64,000 nt of DNA from Pluralibacter gergoviae ATCC 33028 = NBRC 105706. GTDB lineage: Bacteria > Pseudomonadota > Gammaproteobacteria > Enterobacterales > Enterobacteriaceae. The position numbers were made by a program, and so were the translations under genes. This document shows, one piece after another, positions 27,153-37,865 of the stretch. A model generated the notes under the pieces. The model had not been told where the DNA came from. It searched no databases and saw only the letters and a list, made by a program, of their open reading frames with translations. The number at the start of each line of letters is the position of its first letter. The first letter of the stretch is position 1. Location of the stretch: the NCBI RefSeq assembly GCF_001598855.1, contig NZ_BCZS01000004.1:1-64000 (forward strand), read 5' to 3'.

Positions 27153-28508
27153 ATGTTGTCCCCTGCTGTTATTTCGCTGCCCTGGCAGGCCGATGCCGCC
27201 GAACGCTATTTTGCGCCGCTCGCCGGTACGCCGTGGGCGATGCTGCTGCACTCCGGCTTTGCCGACCATCCCCACAGCCGTTTTGATATCGTGGTCGCCG
27301 ATCCGCAGGCCACGCTGGTCACCCGCGGCGCGCGCACGGAAATTACCGCCGGTGGCGTTACGCAGGTCTCGCCGGAGGATCCGCTCACTCTACTCAGACA
27401 TCAGTTAGAGCAGCAGCAGCTGGCGGTGGACGCCAGCGAAAACCTTCCCTTTCAGGGCGGCGCGCTGGGCCTGTTCGGCTACGATCTTGGCCGCCGCTTT
27501 GAGTCACTGCCCGACTCGGCTGAGGCCGATATCGCTACCGCCGATATGGCGGTGGGGATCTACCGCTGGGCGCTGATTGTCGATCACCACCGGCAGCGCG
27601 TGACGCTGCTCAGCCATGACGATCCGCGCCAGAGGCTGGCGTGGCTGACGTCGCAAATTGCGGCTGCCAAAGCGCCGTTCGCCCTGACCTCTCCCTGGCA
27701 GTCGAACATGAGCCGGGAAGGCTACGGCGAGCGCTACCGCCGGGTGCAGGACTGGCTGCAGAGCGGCGACTGCTACCAGGTCAACCTGGCCCAGCGTTTT
27801 CAGGCGCAATATCGCGGCGACGAGTGGCAGGCGTTCACCCAGCTCAACCGGGCAAACCGCGCGCCGTTCAGCGCCTTCTTGCGCCTGCCCGACAGCGCGG
27901 TGATGAGCCTGTCGCCGGAGCGCTTTATCCTGCTGGATCGCGGCCACATCCAGACCCGACCGATTAAGGGCACCCTGCCTCGCCTCGACGACCCCGAAGC
28001 GGACGCGCGCCAGGCGGAGGATCTGAAGCACTCGCCGAAGGATCGGGCGGAAAACCTGATGATCGTCGATCTGATGCGCAATGATGTCGGCCGGGTGGCC
28101 ACGCCCGGCAGCGTCAGGGTGCCTGAGCTGTTTGTGGTCGAGCCTTTCCCGGCGGTGCATCACCTGGTCAGCACCATCACCGCCGAGCTGCCGCCGGCCC
28201 TGCACGCCACCGACCTGCTGCGGGCGGCGTTTCCCGGCGGCTCGATTACCGGCGCGCCAAAAGTGCGCGCCATGCAGATCATCGACGAGCTGGAGCCGCA
28301 CCGGCGCAACGCGTGGTGCGGCTCTATCGGCTATATCAGCTTCTGCGGCAATATGGACACCAGTATTACTATCCGCACGCTGACCGCCAGCGGCGGCCAG
28401 ATCTACTGCTCCGCCGGCGGCGGCATCGTCGCCGACAGCGATGAAGAAGCGGAGTATCAGGAAACCTTCGCGAAAGTTAACCGCATTTTGCAGCAGCTGG
28501 AGCAGTAA
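27153..28508 (+). CDS. pabB: Aminodeoxychorismate synthase component I
   Basis: PabB converts chorismate and PabA-delivered ammonia to 4-amino-4-deoxychorismate for folate synthesis. The 451-residue protein has the anthranilate synthase I-like N-terminal domain ([16 protein letters not shown]) and chorismate-binding core ([73 protein letters not shown]). PIKGT is the active-site lysine motif. ATG 27153 with ACGAGGT upstream gives the conserved [10 protein letters not shown] start; the earlier GTG adds eight residues without support. It is immediately upstream of nudL. Confidence 0.97.
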   Translation: MLSPAVISLPWQADAAERYFAPLAGTPWAMLLHSGFADHPHSRFDIVVADPQATLVTRGARTEITAGGVTQVSPEDPLTLLRHQLEQQQLAVDASENLPFQGGALGLFGYDLGRRFESLPDSAEADIATADMAVGIYRWALIVDHHRQRVTLLSHDDPRQRLAWLTSQIAAAKAPFALTSPWQSNMSREGYGERYRRVQDWLQSGDCYQVNLAQRFQAQYRGDEWQAFTQLNRANRAPFSAFLRLPDSAVMSLSPERFILLDRGHIQTRPIKGTLPRLDDPEADARQAEDLKHSPKDRAENLMIVDLMRNDVGRVATPGSVRVPELFVVEPFPAVHHLVSTITAELPPALHATDLLRAAFPGGSITGAPKVRAMQIIDELEPHRRNAWCGSIGYISFCGNMDTSITIRTLTASGGQIYCSAGGGIVADSDEEAEYQETFAKVNRILQQLEQ

Positions 28509-28510
28509 CC

Positions 28511-29089
28511 ATGGCGTACCCGGATTTTTCCCTCAACGAATTTATCGCCCGCTTCCAGCTGATGCGCCCGCAGCCTGCGCCAGCGGCGCACAATCGACGC
28601 CAGGCCGCGGTGCTGTTGCCCATCGTCCGCCGCCCGGAGCCGGGGCTGCTGCTGACCCGCCGCTCGCCGCAGTTGCGCAAACATGCGGGCCAGGTGGCTT
28701 TTCCCGGCGGCGCGGTTGACGCAACCGACGCCTCGCTGATTGCCGCCGCTCTCAGGGAGGCCGAGGAAGAGGTCGCCATTCCGCCCTCATCAGTGGAGAT
28801 CCTGGGCGTACTGCCGCCGGTGGACAGCGTGACCGGCTTTCAGGTAACGCCGGTGGTGGGCGTGATCCCGCCGGACCTGCATTACCGCGCCAGCGAAGAC
28901 GAGGTCGCCGCGGTGTTTGAAATGCCGCTGGCGGAGGCCCTGCGCCTGAGCCGCTACCATCCGCTGGATATTTACCGCCGCGGTAACTCGCACCGGGTCT
29001 GGCTCTCCTGGTATCAGCATTACTTCGTCTGGGGGATGACCGCGGGTATTATTCGTGAGCTGGCGTTACAAATCGGCATCAGGCCTTAG
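28511..29089 (+). CDS. nudL: CoA pyrophosphatase NudL (Nudix hydrolase)
   Basis: This 192-residue Nudix hydrolase is the enteric NudL/YeaB, assigned as a CoA diphosphatase. The Nudix box is present (G23 pattern [22 protein letters not shown]), preceded by [12 protein letters not shown]; the LLxxRSxxLRxHxGxVxFPGG arrangement is the CoA-type signature. It starts two bases after the pabB stop, so the pair is probably translationally coupled. Confidence 0.95.
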   Translation: MAYPDFSLNEFIARFQLMRPQPAPAAHNRRQAAVLLPIVRRPEPGLLLTRRSPQLRKHAGQVAFPGGAVDATDASLIAAALREAEEEVAIPPSSVEILGVLPPVDSVTGFQVTPVVGVIPPDLHYRASEDEVAAVFEMPLAEALRLSRYHPLDIYRRGNSHRVWLSWYQHYFVWGMTAGIIRELALQIGIRP

Positions 29090-29262
29090 CTATACTCGTC
29101 CCAGCGTTTGTGCATTTCGCCGCCCGGCATTAGTTAACCCGCGGTAATGCATTAGTTTAATTCATGTGAATAGTTAAGCTGCCCGCCGTGTTCCCTCTTA
29201 CACTATGCGCAGTTATAACATCGTTGCCGGTATGCCCCGGCAGCCCTGTCAGGAGCGTTAAC

Positions 29263-30627
29263 GTGATTAGTATATTCGACATGTTCAAGGTAGGGATCGG
29301 TCCCTCCTCTTCCCATACTGTTGGTCCGATGAAGGCCGGGAAGCAGTTCGTCGATGATCTGGTCGATATGGGGCTGATTGATGACGTGACCCGCGTGGCG
29401 GTAGACGTCTACGGATCGCTCTCATTAACCGGTAAGGGTCACCATACCGATATCGCCATTATCATGGGTCTCGCCGGAAATATGCCGGATACCGTTGAGA
29501 TAGACGCCATTCCGGCGTTTATCCGCGATGTCGAAAACCGCGGCCGCCTGCTGCTCGCCCACGGCCGCCGCGAAGTGGACTTCCCTCCTGACAACGGGAT
29601 GCGCTTTCACAGCGATAACCTGCCCCTGCACGAGAACGGCATGACCATTCACGCCTGGGCCGGCGAGCAGGAAGTGCACTGCAAAACCTACTACTCGGTC
29701 GGCGGCGGCTTTATCGTTGACGCCGAACACTTCGGCCAGGACCTGACCGGCGACGTTAGCGTGCCTTATCCCTTCGCGTCGGCGAAAGAGATGCTCGGCT
29801 ACTGCAAAGAGACCGGTCTCTCGCTTTCCGGCATGGTGATGCAAAACGAGCTGGCGCTGCATACGAAGCAGGAGATTGCCGACTACTTCGCCAACGTCTG
29901 GCAGACGATGCAGGCCTGTATCGATCGCGGCCTGAATACCGAAGGCGTGCTGCCCGGCCCGCTGCGGGTGCCGCGCCGCGCCGCGGCGCTGCGCCGGATG
30001 CTGGTAAGCCAGGACAAAACCTCCAGCGATCCGATGGCGGTGGTGGACTGGGTCAATATGTTCGCCCTGGCCGTTAACGAAGAGAACGCCGCCGGTGGCC
30101 GGGTGGTAACCGCCCCGACGAACGGCGCCTGCGGCATCGTGCCGGCGGTGCTGGCCTACGTGAACCAGTTTATTGAACCGGTGACGCCGGATATTTACAC
30201 CCGCTACTTTATGGCCGCCGGCGCTATCGGCGCGCTGTATAAGATGAACGCCTCCATTTCGGGCGCCGAAGTGGGCTGCCAGGGTGAAGTCGGCGTAGCC
30301 TGCTCAATGGCCGCCGCCGGGCTGGCGGAGCTGCTGGGCGCCAGCCCCGAGCAGGTGTGCGTAGCCGCGGAAATCGGCATGGAGCACAACCTGGGCCTGA
30401 CCTGCGACCCGGTTGCCGGGCAGGTGCAGGTACCGTGCATTGAGCGCAACGCTATCGCCTCCGTGAAGGCGATCAACGCCGCGCGCATGGCGATGCGCCG
30501 CACCAGCGAGCCGCGCGTCTCTCTTGATAAGGTCATTGAGACGATGTATGAAACCGGCAAAGATATGAATGCCAAATACCGGGAAACATCCCGGGGCGGA
30601 CTTGCCATAAAGGTGCAGTGCGACTAA
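29263..30627 (+). CDS. sdaA: L-serine dehydratase 1 (Fe-S)
   Basis: SdaA deaminates L-serine to pyruvate and ammonia with a labile 4Fe-4S cluster. The 454-residue protein has the N-terminal beta domain ([23 protein letters not shown]) and catalytic alpha domain with conserved cysteines in [22 protein letters not shown] and [10 protein letters not shown]. The start is GTG at 29263, with AGGAG at 29251-29255; this gives the conserved beginning, whereas the longer frame from 29188 has no support. A terminator follows at 30643-30672. Confidence 0.97.
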   Translation: MISIFDMFKVGIGPSSSHTVGPMKAGKQFVDDLVDMGLIDDVTRVAVDVYGSLSLTGKGHHTDIAIIMGLAGNMPDTVEIDAIPAFIRDVENRGRLLLAHGRREVDFPPDNGMRFHSDNLPLHENGMTIHAWAGEQEVHCKTYYSVGGGFIVDAEHFGQDLTGDVSVPYPFASAKEMLGYCKETGLSLSGMVMQNELALHTKQEIADYFANVWQTMQACIDRGLNTEGVLPGPLRVPRRAAALRRMLVSQDKTSSDPMAVVDWVNMFALAVNEENAAGGRVVTAPTNGACGIVPAVLAYVNQFIEPVTPDIYTRYFMAAGAIGALYKMNASISGAEVGCQGEVGVACSMAAAGLAELLGASPEQVCVAAEIGMEHNLGLTCDPVAGQVQVPCIERNAIASVKAINAARMAMRRTSEPRVSLDKVIETMYETGKDMNAKYRETSRGGLAIKVQCD

Positions 30628-30642
30628 ATTTTTTCTCTTCCG

Positions 30643-30672
30643 GCCCGCCTCTCGCAGACGGGCTTTTTTTTC
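30643..30672 (+). terminator. sdaA terminator
   Basis: GCCCG (30643-30647) pairs with CGGGC (30659-30663), followed by nine T residues, 15 bases after the sdaA stop. Confidence 0.85.
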
Positions 30673-30741
30673 CGTCCAGCGCTACACTTGCTCTATAAGC
30701 AACAGCGGACCGGCTAGCGCGCGCTGGAGTAAGCGTCATTC

Positions 30742-32322
30742 ATGCAAACAGCATCCCTGGTCATCAAACAATACCGCCGCAGACGGATCGCCCTGTGCCT
30801 GGCCGTCGCCCTGATCACGCTCCTGCTCTCCTTCGGCCAGCGATTTATTTCGCAGCGTAACTTAAATCAGCAGCGCATTAATAGCTTTACGGCGCACACC
30901 GTAGAGACGCTGGATAAGGTGATGAGTCCGCTGGAAGAGAGCCGCGGGGCCCTGCTCCGGCTGGTGGGGCAACCTTGTGATGAGGTCAACGCCGAGCTGC
31001 GCCGGCAGTCCGCCGTGCTGCAAACTCTGCGCTCCATCTCGCTGGTCAGGCAGGGTATTATTTACTGCTCAAGCGTGCTGGGCAGCCGTCACGTATCGCT
31101 CAACGCCCTGCAGCCGCAGCTGCCGACGCCGCGGCCCAGCCTGATCCTGACCACTGACCATACGTTCCTTAAGGGCTCTCCGCTGCTGCTTCAGTGGTTT
31201 CCGGCCACCGCCGACGGCCAGGACGGCGTACTGCTGGGTATTAATATTCACCTGCTGGGCACGCTGCTGCTCGAACCGCAGCCGCCGCTGATTCAGCAGG
31301 TTATTCTCTCGGTGAATGGCCGGAACTATACCGATCCTGACGGCGTTTTGCAGGAGAGTGCGCAACAGGGCGCGAAGGGGCTGGTCACCCGCCATTCAGC
31401 GCGGTTTCCCTTCAGCATCAGCGTGAAAACCCCCGGCGCCACCCGGCTTGCCCTGGCGTGGCTGCCGACTCAGACGCCGCTGGTCGCACTGATTACGCTG
31501 CTGTTCACCGCTATCGCCTGGGTCAGTACGGCGGGGCGCATGAGTTTCTCTCGCGAGATAAACCTCGGGATCGTCGGCCGCGAATTTGAGCTTTTTTGTC
31601 AGCCGCAGATAGACGCCCGCACCCGCCGCTGCGCCGGCGTTGAAATTCTGCTGCGCTGGCAGAACCCGCGGCTGGGCCGCATTTCGCCGGACGTATTTAT
31701 TCCGGTCGCGGAGAATAACAGCCAAATCGCGCCCCTGACCCGCTACGTGATTGCTGAAACGGTACGTTCGATTGATCTCTTCCCCGACAGCGCCGATTTT
31801 CATATCAGCATCAACGTCGCCGCCAGCCACTTCCTGAAGGGAGAGCTGCTCGATGATATTAATACCCTGTGGTTTAGCCAGCCGTGCCGCCAGCAGCTGG
31901 TGCTGGAGCTGACCGAGCGCGACGGCCTGCAGGGCGTTGATTACCGGGTCGTGCACGAACTCCACCGCAAAGGGGCCCTGCTCGCTATTGACGACTTCGG
32001 TACCGGCAGCAGCTCGCTGCTGTGGCTGGAGCAGCTCCATCCCGACATACTCAAAATCGATAAGTCATTCACCGGCGCCATCGGAACCGATGCGGTGAAC
32101 TCTACGGTGACGGATATGATTATTGCGCTGGGGCAGCGCCTCAATATCGGGCTGGTGGCGGAAGGGGTTGAAACGCCGGAGCAGGCGGACTACCTGCGCC
32201 AGCGCGGAGTGCATATCCTGCAGGGCTATCTCTATGCCGAACCGATGCCGGTGGCGGACTTTCCGCGCTGGCTGGCGGAAAGCACACCACCGGCAGTGGA
32301 TCACTCCTCTTCGTCGTCGTAA
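30742..32322 (+). CDS. pdeD: c-di-GMP phosphodiesterase with CSS periplasmic sensor (PdeD/YoaD)
   Basis: This 526-residue inner-membrane protein has an N-terminal membrane segment (about 15-34), a periplasmic CSS-motif sensor domain ([12 protein letters not shown]), a second membrane segment around 250, and a cytoplasmic EAL domain. EAL motifs look catalytically complete: EIL in [46 protein letters not shown] and EGVETPEQ. It should lower c-di-GMP in response to periplasmic redox or disulfide state. Its 3' end overlaps the convergent yoaE by 22 bases. Confidence 0.94.
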   Translation: MQTASLVIKQYRRRRIALCLAVALITLLLSFGQRFISQRNLNQQRINSFTAHTVETLDKVMSPLEESRGALLRLVGQPCDEVNAELRRQSAVLQTLRSISLVRQGIIYCSSVLGSRHVSLNALQPQLPTPRPSLILTTDHTFLKGSPLLLQWFPATADGQDGVLLGINIHLLGTLLLEPQPPLIQQVILSVNGRNYTDPDGVLQESAQQGAKGLVTRHSARFPFSISVKTPGATRLALAWLPTQTPLVALITLLFTAIAWVSTAGRMSFSREINLGIVGREFELFCQPQIDARTRRCAGVEILLRWQNPRLGRISPDVFIPVAENNSQIAPLTRYVIAETVRSIDLFPDSADFHISINVAASHFLKGELLDDINTLWFSQPCRQQLVLELTERDGLQGVDYRVVHELHRKGALLAIDDFGTGSSSLLWLEQLHPDILKIDKSFTGAIGTDAVNSTVTDMIIALGQRLNIGLVAEGVETPEQADYLRQRGVHILQGYLYAEPMPVADFPRWLAESTPPAVDHSSSSS

Positions 32323-33863
32323 GGCGAAGGTTCTTTCACGACGCGAACTAAATCGACCCGATAGTCGTTGGCCTCAACAATGGTGACGATCAGCGGCGCG
32401 ATATTCAGCACGTCGCCCCGGCGGGGAATGTGGCCGTTTTCCGCAATCACCAGTCCGGCGACGGTGGCTACGTTCTGCTCCTCGTCGACCAGTCCGTCAA
32501 GAGCCAGCACCTGCTGCAGCGCGTGCAGGTCCGTGGAGCCTTTTACCAGCCAGCCGTCGCCGTCCACCACGATTTCCGGCGTTTCGTCGGCATCGGGGAA
32601 CTCGCCGGCGATCGCTTCCAGCACGTCCAGCGGCGTGACCAGCCCCTGCACCACGCCAAACTCGTTAGTGACGATGACGAAGCTGCCCCGGGCCCGGCGC
32701 AGCACGCCGAGCAGATTAATCGGATCCAGCGTTTCCGGCACCACGATCGCCGGCGACTCGGCGGCAATCGCCGCAACATCCTCATCGGCCTCAAGGGCGA
32801 CCAGCAGCTCTTTCGCCCGCACGATGCCGATAATCTCATCCAGCTCGCCCCGGCAGACCGGAAACAGGCTGTGCGGCGAAGAGAGCAGCTGTTCGCGGAT
32901 CGCCGATTTACCCAGGGTAGCATCCACCCAGCTTATCTCGCCGCGCGGCGTCATCATGCTGCGCAGGGAGCGGGAAGCCAGGGTCAGCACGCCATTAATC
33001 ATATAGCGCTCTTCATCGGCGAAGGCGCCTTCCGGCACCGGCACCGCAGCGGAACTCTCCGCCTCGTGCCCACTTGCGCTCTGCCTGCGGCCGCCCATCA
33101 GGCGCAGGATAGCGTCGGCGGTGCGGGCGCGCAGCGGCTGGCTGGACTGGTGGCGAATGAAGTTGCGGCGGGCTATCTGATTAAACAGCTCAATAATTAT
33201 CGAGAAGCCGATGGCCGCATAGAGGTAGCCCTTCGGAATATGGAAACCGAAGCCTTCCGCCACCAGGCTCAGGCCGATCATCAGCAGGAAGCTCAGGCAC
33301 AGCACGACCACCGTCGGATGCTGGTTGACGAAATTGGTCAGCGGCTTCGACGCCAGCAGCATCATACCCATCGCTATCACCACCGCCGCCATCATGACCG
33401 GCAGATGGTTCACCATACCCACGGCGGTGATCACCGCATCCAGCGAGAAGACGGCGTCCAGAACCACAATCTGCAGCACCACAACCCAGAAGCTGGCATA
33501 GCCTTTGCCGTGGCCGCCATCGTGCTGCTTATTCTCGAGCCGCTCGTGCAGCTCCGTGGTGGCCTTGAACAGCAGGAAGATACCGCCCAGCAGCATGATC
33601 AGGTCGCGGCCCGAAAACGCGTAGTCACCAACGCTGAACAGCGGCTTGGTCAGCGTTACCATCCAGGAAATAACGGAAAGCAGCCCCAGTCGCATGACCA
33701 GCGCCAGCGACAGGCCGATAAGGCGCGCCTTGTCGCGCTGCTTTGGCGGCAGCTTGTCGGCAAGAATGGCAATAAATACCAGGTTGTCGATACCAAGAAC
33801 GATTTCCAGCACGACCAGGGTCAGCAGGCCTGCCCAGATAGAGGGATCCATTAACAGTTCCAT
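32301..33863 (-). CDS. yoaE: TerC/CBS/CorC membrane protein YoaE
   Basis: This 520-residue protein has an N-terminal TerC-type membrane domain of about seven segments ([35 protein letters not shown] with conserved acidic residues), a CBS pair ([44 protein letters not shown]) and a C-terminal CorC/HlyC domain. TerC-domain proteins are linked to metal (often Mn2+) export and stress, but YoaE's substrate is not established. Its start is divergent from the manXYZ region. Confidence 0.95.
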   Translation of the reverse strand: MELLMDPSIWAGLLTLVVLEIVLGIDNLVFIAILADKLPPKQRDKARLIGLSLALVMRLGLLSVISWMVTLTKPLFSVGDYAFSGRDLIMLLGGIFLLFKATTELHERLENKQHDGGHGKGYASFWVVVLQIVVLDAVFSLDAVITAVGMVNHLPVMMAAVVIAMGMMLLASKPLTNFVNQHPTVVVLCLSFLLMIGLSLVAEGFGFHIPKGYLYAAIGFSIIIELFNQIARRNFIRHQSSQPLRARTADAILRLMGGRRQSASGHEAESSAAVPVPEGAFADEERYMINGVLTLASRSLRSMMTPRGEISWVDATLGKSAIREQLLSSPHSLFPVCRGELDEIIGIVRAKELLVALEADEDVAAIAAESPAIVVPETLDPINLLGVLRRARGSFVIVTNEFGVVQGLVTPLDVLEAIAGEFPDADETPEIVVDGDGWLVKGSTDLHALQQVLALDGLVDEEQNVATVAGLVIAENGHIPRRGDVLNIAPLIVTIVEANDYRVDLVRVVKEPSPYDDEEE

Positions 33864-34264
33864 GTTGCGCTCCGGCTATCAGAATGAAATGCGTCGGCAT
33901 GACGAGAGGGGAGGTAAACGCGTGTTGAGATGGCCGGGGGCCAAAGGCTGAAATGGCGTCGATGACGGTCCATATTGCGGGCTACGCCCTGTACTCCTGT
34001 CTAGTTAAACGGAAGCTAAACATAACAGAGAGAGAGACGAAACGGCAAAAATTTACCGCACTTTGCACTCTGCTGCAGATTTTTTGCGCCCCAAAATTAT
34101 TGCTTACAGATGAGTAATTTACCGACCTTCATCACATTAATTATTTTTTCACTATCTAAAATAATTCGCGGTTGTGTGATTTTTTATTTCTAACCCTCGT
34201 CTGAATCGATTCGGTTCATGATACATCCGCCTGACGGATGTCACGATAATAAAGGAGGTAGCAA
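33864..34264 (+). promoter_or_regulatory. manXYZ promoter region with Mlc and CRP-like sites
   Basis: This 401-bp gap holds no gene. At 34140-34165 ATTATTTT and AAAATAAT flank a 10-base spacer, matching the Mlc operator that I recall upstream of E. coli manX. TTCATCACATT just before it (34128-34138) is a good CRP half-site, and TTGTGTGAT at 34172-34180 is another. The ribosome site AAAGGAGG precedes the GTG start of manX. Control by glucose (Mlc) and cAMP-CRP is the natural inference. The 33864-34080 part probably carries the yoaE promoter; I see nothing else in it. Confidence 0.65.
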
Positions 34265-35230
34265 GTGACGATTGCTATTGTAATAGGCACACATGGTTGG
34301 GCGGCAGAACAGCTGCTGAAAACAGCTGAAATGCTCCTCGGCGAGCAGGAAAACGTCGGCTGGATCGACTTCGTTCCCGGCGAGAATGCGGAGACGCTGA
34401 TCGAGAAGTACACCGCACAGCTGGAGAAACTGGATACCAGCAAAGGCGTGCTGTTTCTGGTCGATACCTGGGGCGGTAGCCCGTTCAACGCCGCAAGCCG
34501 GATGGTCGTCGATAAAGAGAACTATGAAGTGGTCGCCGGCGTCAACATCCCGATGCTGGTTGAGACCTTCATGGGCCGCGATGATAACCCCAGCTTCGAC
34601 GAACTGGTGGCGCTGGCGGTTGAGACCGGACGCGAAGGCGTAAAAGCGCTGAAAGCGAAGCCCGCAGAGAAAGCGGCCCCGGCAGCACCCGCCGCGCCGA
34701 AAGCGGCGGCCCCCGCCAGACCGATGGGCCCGAATGACTATATGGTTATTGGCCTGGCGCGCATCGACGACCGCCTGATCCACGGCCAGGTGGCGACCCG
34801 CTGGACCAAAGAGACCAACGTTTCGCGCATCATCGTCGTCAGCGACGAAGTCGCCGCCGACAAGGTGCGCAAAACGCTGCTCACTCAGGTCGCACCGCCG
34901 GGCGTCACCGCCCACGTGGTCGATATTGCCAAAATGATCCGCGTCTACAACAACCCGCAGTACGCCGGCGAGCGCGTGATGCTGCTGTTCACTAACCCGA
35001 CGGACGTTGAGCGCATCGTGGAACAGGGTGTGAAAATCACCTCCGTGAACATCGGCGGCATGGCCTTCCACCAGGGTAAAACCCAGGTCAATAACGCGAT
35101 TTCCGTTGACCAGAAAGACATTGAAGCCTTCCGGAAGCTGAACGCTCGCGGTATTGAGCTTGAGGCGCGGAAAGTCTCTACCGATCAAAAACTCAAAATG
35201 ATGGACCTGATCGCTAAGGTTGAAAAATAA
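34265..35230 (+). CDS. manX: Mannose PTS EIIAB component
   Basis: ManX is the cytoplasmic phosphoryl carrier of the mannose/glucose/glucosamine phosphotransferase system. The 321-residue protein has an IIA domain (phosphorylated His10 in GTHGW), an Ala/Pro-rich hinge (about 133-155) and an IIB domain (His173 in RLIHGQVATRW). The start is GTG at 34265 after AAAGGAGG. It passes phosphate from HPr to sugar entering through ManY/ManZ. It heads manXYZ; the gap to manY is 58 bases. Confidence 0.97.
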   Translation: MTIAIVIGTHGWAAEQLLKTAEMLLGEQENVGWIDFVPGENAETLIEKYTAQLEKLDTSKGVLFLVDTWGGSPFNAASRMVVDKENYEVVAGVNIPMLVETFMGRDDNPSFDELVALAVETGREGVKALKAKPAEKAAPAAPAAPKAAAPARPMGPNDYMVIGLARIDDRLIHGQVATRWTKETNVSRIIVVSDEVAADKVRKTLLTQVAPPGVTAHVVDIAKMIRVYNNPQYAGERVMLLFTNPTDVERIVEQGVKITSVNIGGMAFHQGKTQVNNAISVDQKDIEAFRKLNARGIELEARKVSTDQKLKMMDLIAKVEK

Positions 35231-35288
35231 AGCAGCCTGGCGGGTTTTGATTACTCATCGTTAAGTCTTACGTTACAGGAGAAGTACA

Positions 35289-36086
35289 ATGGAGATTACC
35301 ACTCTTCAGATTGTGCTGGTGTTCGTCGTCGCGTGTATCGCGGGTATGGAATCCGTACTCGATGAATTTCAGTTTCACCGTCCGCTGGTGGCGTGTACCT
35401 TAATCGGTGCCGTACTCGGCGATATGAAAACCGGCATCATCATCGGCGGTACGCTGGAGATGATTGCCCTTGGCTGGATGAACATCGGTGCCGCCGTTGC
35501 GCCGGATGCCGCCCTCGCCTCCATCATTTCAACCGTGCTGGTCATCGCCGGACACCAGAGCATCGGCGCAGGTATCGCGCTGGCTATCCCGCTGGCGGCG
35601 GCCGGTCAGGTACTGACTATCATCGTGCGCACCATCACCGTGGCATTCCAGCACGCGGCGGATAAGGCAGCGGAGAAAGGCAACCTCACGACCCTTTCCT
35701 GGCTGCACGTCTCCTCGCTGTTCCTGCAGGCTATGCGTATCGCCATCCCGGCAGTCATCGTGGCTGTCTCCGTCGGCACCAGCGAAGTGCAGAACATGCT
35801 CAACGCCATTCCGGAAGTGGTAACCAGCGGTCTGAACATCGCCGGCGGCATGATCGTGGTGGTCGGTTACGCGATGGTCATCAACATGATGCGCGCGGGC
35901 TACCTGATGCCGTTCTTCTACCTGGGCTTCGTGACCGCCGCCTTCACCAACTTTAACCTGGTCGGTCTGGGCGTGATTGGTGCCGTTATGGCCATTCTCT
36001 ACATCCAGCTGAGCCCGAAATACAACCGCGTGGCGGGTGCCCCGGCGCAGGCTGCTGCTAACGATCTCGACAACCAACTGGACTAA
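35289..36086 (+). CDS. manY: Mannose PTS EIIC membrane component
   Basis: ManY is one of the two membrane subunits forming the sugar channel. The 265-residue hydrophobic protein begins MEITTLQIVLVFVVACIAGMESVLDEFQFHRPLVACTLIG and has about seven to nine membrane segments, typical of the IIC Man family. A TTACAGGAG ribosome site precedes it. It is 12 bases upstream of manZ in the same operon. Confidence 0.97.
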   Translation: MEITTLQIVLVFVVACIAGMESVLDEFQFHRPLVACTLIGAVLGDMKTGIIIGGTLEMIALGWMNIGAAVAPDAALASIISTVLVIAGHQSIGAGIALAIPLAAAGQVLTIIVRTITVAFQHAADKAAEKGNLTTLSWLHVSSLFLQAMRIAIPAVIVAVSVGTSEVQNMLNAIPEVVTSGLNIAGGMIVVVGYAMVINMMRAGYLMPFFYLGFVTAAFTNFNLVGLGVIGAVMAILYIQLSPKYNRVAGAPAQAAANDLDNQLD

Positions 36087-36098
36087 CGGGTGAGCAAC

Positions 36099-36950
36099 AT
36101 GGTTGATATGACTAAAACTACCTCGGTGAAAAAACTCACTCCGGGCGATATTCGCGGCGTGTTCATCCGCTCCAACCTGTTTCAGGGCTCGTGGAACTTT
36201 GAACGTATGCAGGCGCTGGGCTTCTGCTTCTCAATGGTCCCGGCGATTAAGCGCCTCTATCCGGAGAACAACGAAGCGCGCCGTCAGGCTATCAAGCGCC
36301 ACCTGGAGTTCTTTAACACCCATCCTTACGTTGCGGCGCCGGTGCTCGGCGTAACGCTGGCGATGGAAGAGCAGCGCGCCAACGGCGCGGAGATCGACGA
36401 CGGCGCCATCAACGGCATCAAAGTCGGCCTGATGGGCCCGCTGGCGGGCGTCGGCGACCCAATTTTCTGGGGCACGGTGCGTCCGGTCTTCGCCGCCCTC
36501 GGCGCGGGGATTGCCATGAGCGGCAGCCTGCTCGGCCCGCTGCTGTTCTTTATCCTGTTTAACCTTGTGCGCCTGGCGACCCGCTACTACGGCGTGGCCT
36601 ACGGCTACCGCAAAGGGGTCGATATCGTTTCCGATATGGGCGGCGGCTTCCTGCAGAAGCTGACGGAGGGGGCGTCGATTCTCGGCCTCTTCGTCATGGG
36701 GGCGCTGGTCAACAAGTGGACGCACGTTAACATCCCGCTGGTGGTTTCCACTATCACCGGTCAGGATGGCCAGACCCGCGTCACCACCGTACAGACTATC
36801 CTCGACCAGCTGATGCCGGGCCTGGTGCCGCTGCTGCTGACCTTTGCCTGCATGTGGCTGCTGCGCAAGAAAGTCAACCCGCTGTGGATCATCGTGGGCT
36901 TCTTCGTCATCGGTATCGCCGGCTACGCCGTCGGCCTGCTGGGCCTGTAA
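36099..36950 (+). CDS. manZ: Mannose PTS EIID membrane component
   Basis: ManZ is the IID subunit unique to mannose-type PTS transporters. The 283-residue protein has the family's [40 protein letters not shown]-terminus, the [21 protein letters not shown] loop and C-terminal membrane helices. I use ATG 36099 with GGGTGAG upstream; a GTG at 36090 would add three residues. It is the last gene of manXYZ and is followed by a terminator. Confidence 0.96.
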   Translation: MVDMTKTTSVKKLTPGDIRGVFIRSNLFQGSWNFERMQALGFCFSMVPAIKRLYPENNEARRQAIKRHLEFFNTHPYVAAPVLGVTLAMEEQRANGAEIDDGAINGIKVGLMGPLAGVGDPIFWGTVRPVFAALGAGIAMSGSLLGPLLFFILFNLVRLATRYYGVAYGYRKGVDIVSDMGGGFLQKLTEGASILGLFVMGALVNKWTHVNIPLVVSTITGQDGQTRVTTVQTILDQLMPGLVPLLLTFACMWLLRKKVNPLWIIVGFFVIGIAGYAVGLLGL

Positions 36951-36966
36951 TCACACATCCGTATCC

Positions 36967-36995
36967 GCCGGGGGCAAATGCTCCCGGCTTTTTTA
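36967..36995 (+). terminator. manXYZ terminator
   Basis: GCCGGGGG...CTCCCGGC (36967-36988) forms a GC-rich hairpin followed by TTTTTTATTT, 17 bases after the manZ stop. Confidence 0.9.
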
Positions 36996-37009
36996 TTTCC
37001 GGAGGCCCT

Positions 37010-37468
37010 ATGTCGCTTACCGACTGGCTGCTGATAGCCTTTATCGCCGCCCTGCTGGCATTCGCCATCTACGATCAGTTCATCCTGCCGCGCCTTAAAG
37101 GCCCGGTGCTGCTGGCCACGCCCCTGCTGCGCCGCGGCCGGGTGGACGGCATTATTTTTGTCGGCCTGGTGGCCATTCTTATCTGGCAGAACATCGTCAA
37201 CCGCGGTCAGCCGATCACCACGTGGTTATTATGTGCGCTGGCCCTGATGGGACTTTATCTGTTCTGGATCCGCATCCCGAAGATTGTCTTTAAATCCAGC
37301 GGCCTGTTTTTCGCCGGAGCATGGATTGCCTATTCCCGGATTAAAGCTATGAATTTATCTGAAGACGGCGTGCTGGTAATGCAATTAGAACAGAGGCGGC
37401 TGCTTATCCGCGTACGGAATATAAACGATCTGGAAAGAATTTATAAATTACTCATTTCAACTCAATGA
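37010..37468 (+). CDS. yobD: DUF986 inner-membrane protein YobD
   Basis: This 152-residue membrane protein has three to four hydrophobic segments and the conserved C-terminal half [25 protein letters not shown] of the YobD family. ATG 37010 follows GGAGG. The function is unknown. It lies between manXYZ and mntP as in E. coli; a role in manganese or sugar transport is not shown by the sequence. Confidence 0.94.
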   Translation: MSLTDWLLIAFIAALLAFAIYDQFILPRLKGPVLLATPLLRRGRVDGIIFVGLVAILIWQNIVNRGQPITTWLLCALALMGLYLFWIRIPKIVFKSSGLFFAGAWIAYSRIKAMNLSEDGVLVMQLEQRRLLIRVRNINDLERIYKLLISTQ

Positions 37469-37473
37469 GTTAC

Positions 37474-37495
37474 AAACATACCTTGTGCTATATTT
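37474..37495. promoter_or_regulatory. Putative MntR box 1 upstream of mntP
   Basis: AAACATACCTTGTGCTATATTT matches the palindromic MntR operator pattern (AAACATAGC, four bases, GCTATGTTT) with two differences. It lies only a few bases past the yobD stop and about 390 bases upstream of mntP. Confidence 0.65.
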
Positions 37496-37516
37496 GCCGC
37501 TGTTTTATACAGTTTA

Positions 37517-37538
37517 TAATATAGCACGGGCTATATTA
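37517..37538. promoter_or_regulatory. Putative MntR box 2 upstream of mntP
   Basis: TAATATAGC, ACGG, GCTATATTA form a perfect 9-bp-arm palindrome with the four-base spacer of MntR operators. Its centre is about 43 bases from that of box 1, roughly four helical turns. Confidence 0.7.
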
Positions 37539-37671
37539 CCCGACCTGATCCCTCATATTTATTAACGTTTTTATTACCATTATTTTTAAATGAAAATCGT
37601 TATCAATTAGAGAAATAAATAATATCCCTTGAACATTGTTTTATATTCTAAAATTATGTTAAGGTTGCGCT

Positions 37672-37860
37672 CGTCGTTGGGGAGTAGCCGATTTCCACAC
37701 CGGAGATGTACGCGTCAACATACTCGTTGCAAAACGTGGCGCGTACGGACTGTCACTGACAGTCAGGCGAGACCATAGACACACTGCCGCATTACGCCTG
37801 AGCGGGCGTATATTTACTGGGGGCAGCGGTGTGTCGTATGGATATTTCCCCGGTCTGGAT
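37672..37860 (+). ncRNA. yybP-ykoY manganese riboswitch (mntP leader)
   Basis: The leader contains the motif core TTGGGGAGTAGCCGATTT (37678-37695) and the downstream segment AGGCGAGACCATAGACACAC, both as I recall from the E. coli mntP 5' region. Mn2+ binding in this class opens the ribosome site and raises translation. The helix near 37815-37845 and the segment GGTCTGGATATGCC just before the mntP ATG are the likely expression platform. Exact ends are approximate. Confidence 0.88.
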
Positions 37861-37865
37861 ATGCC

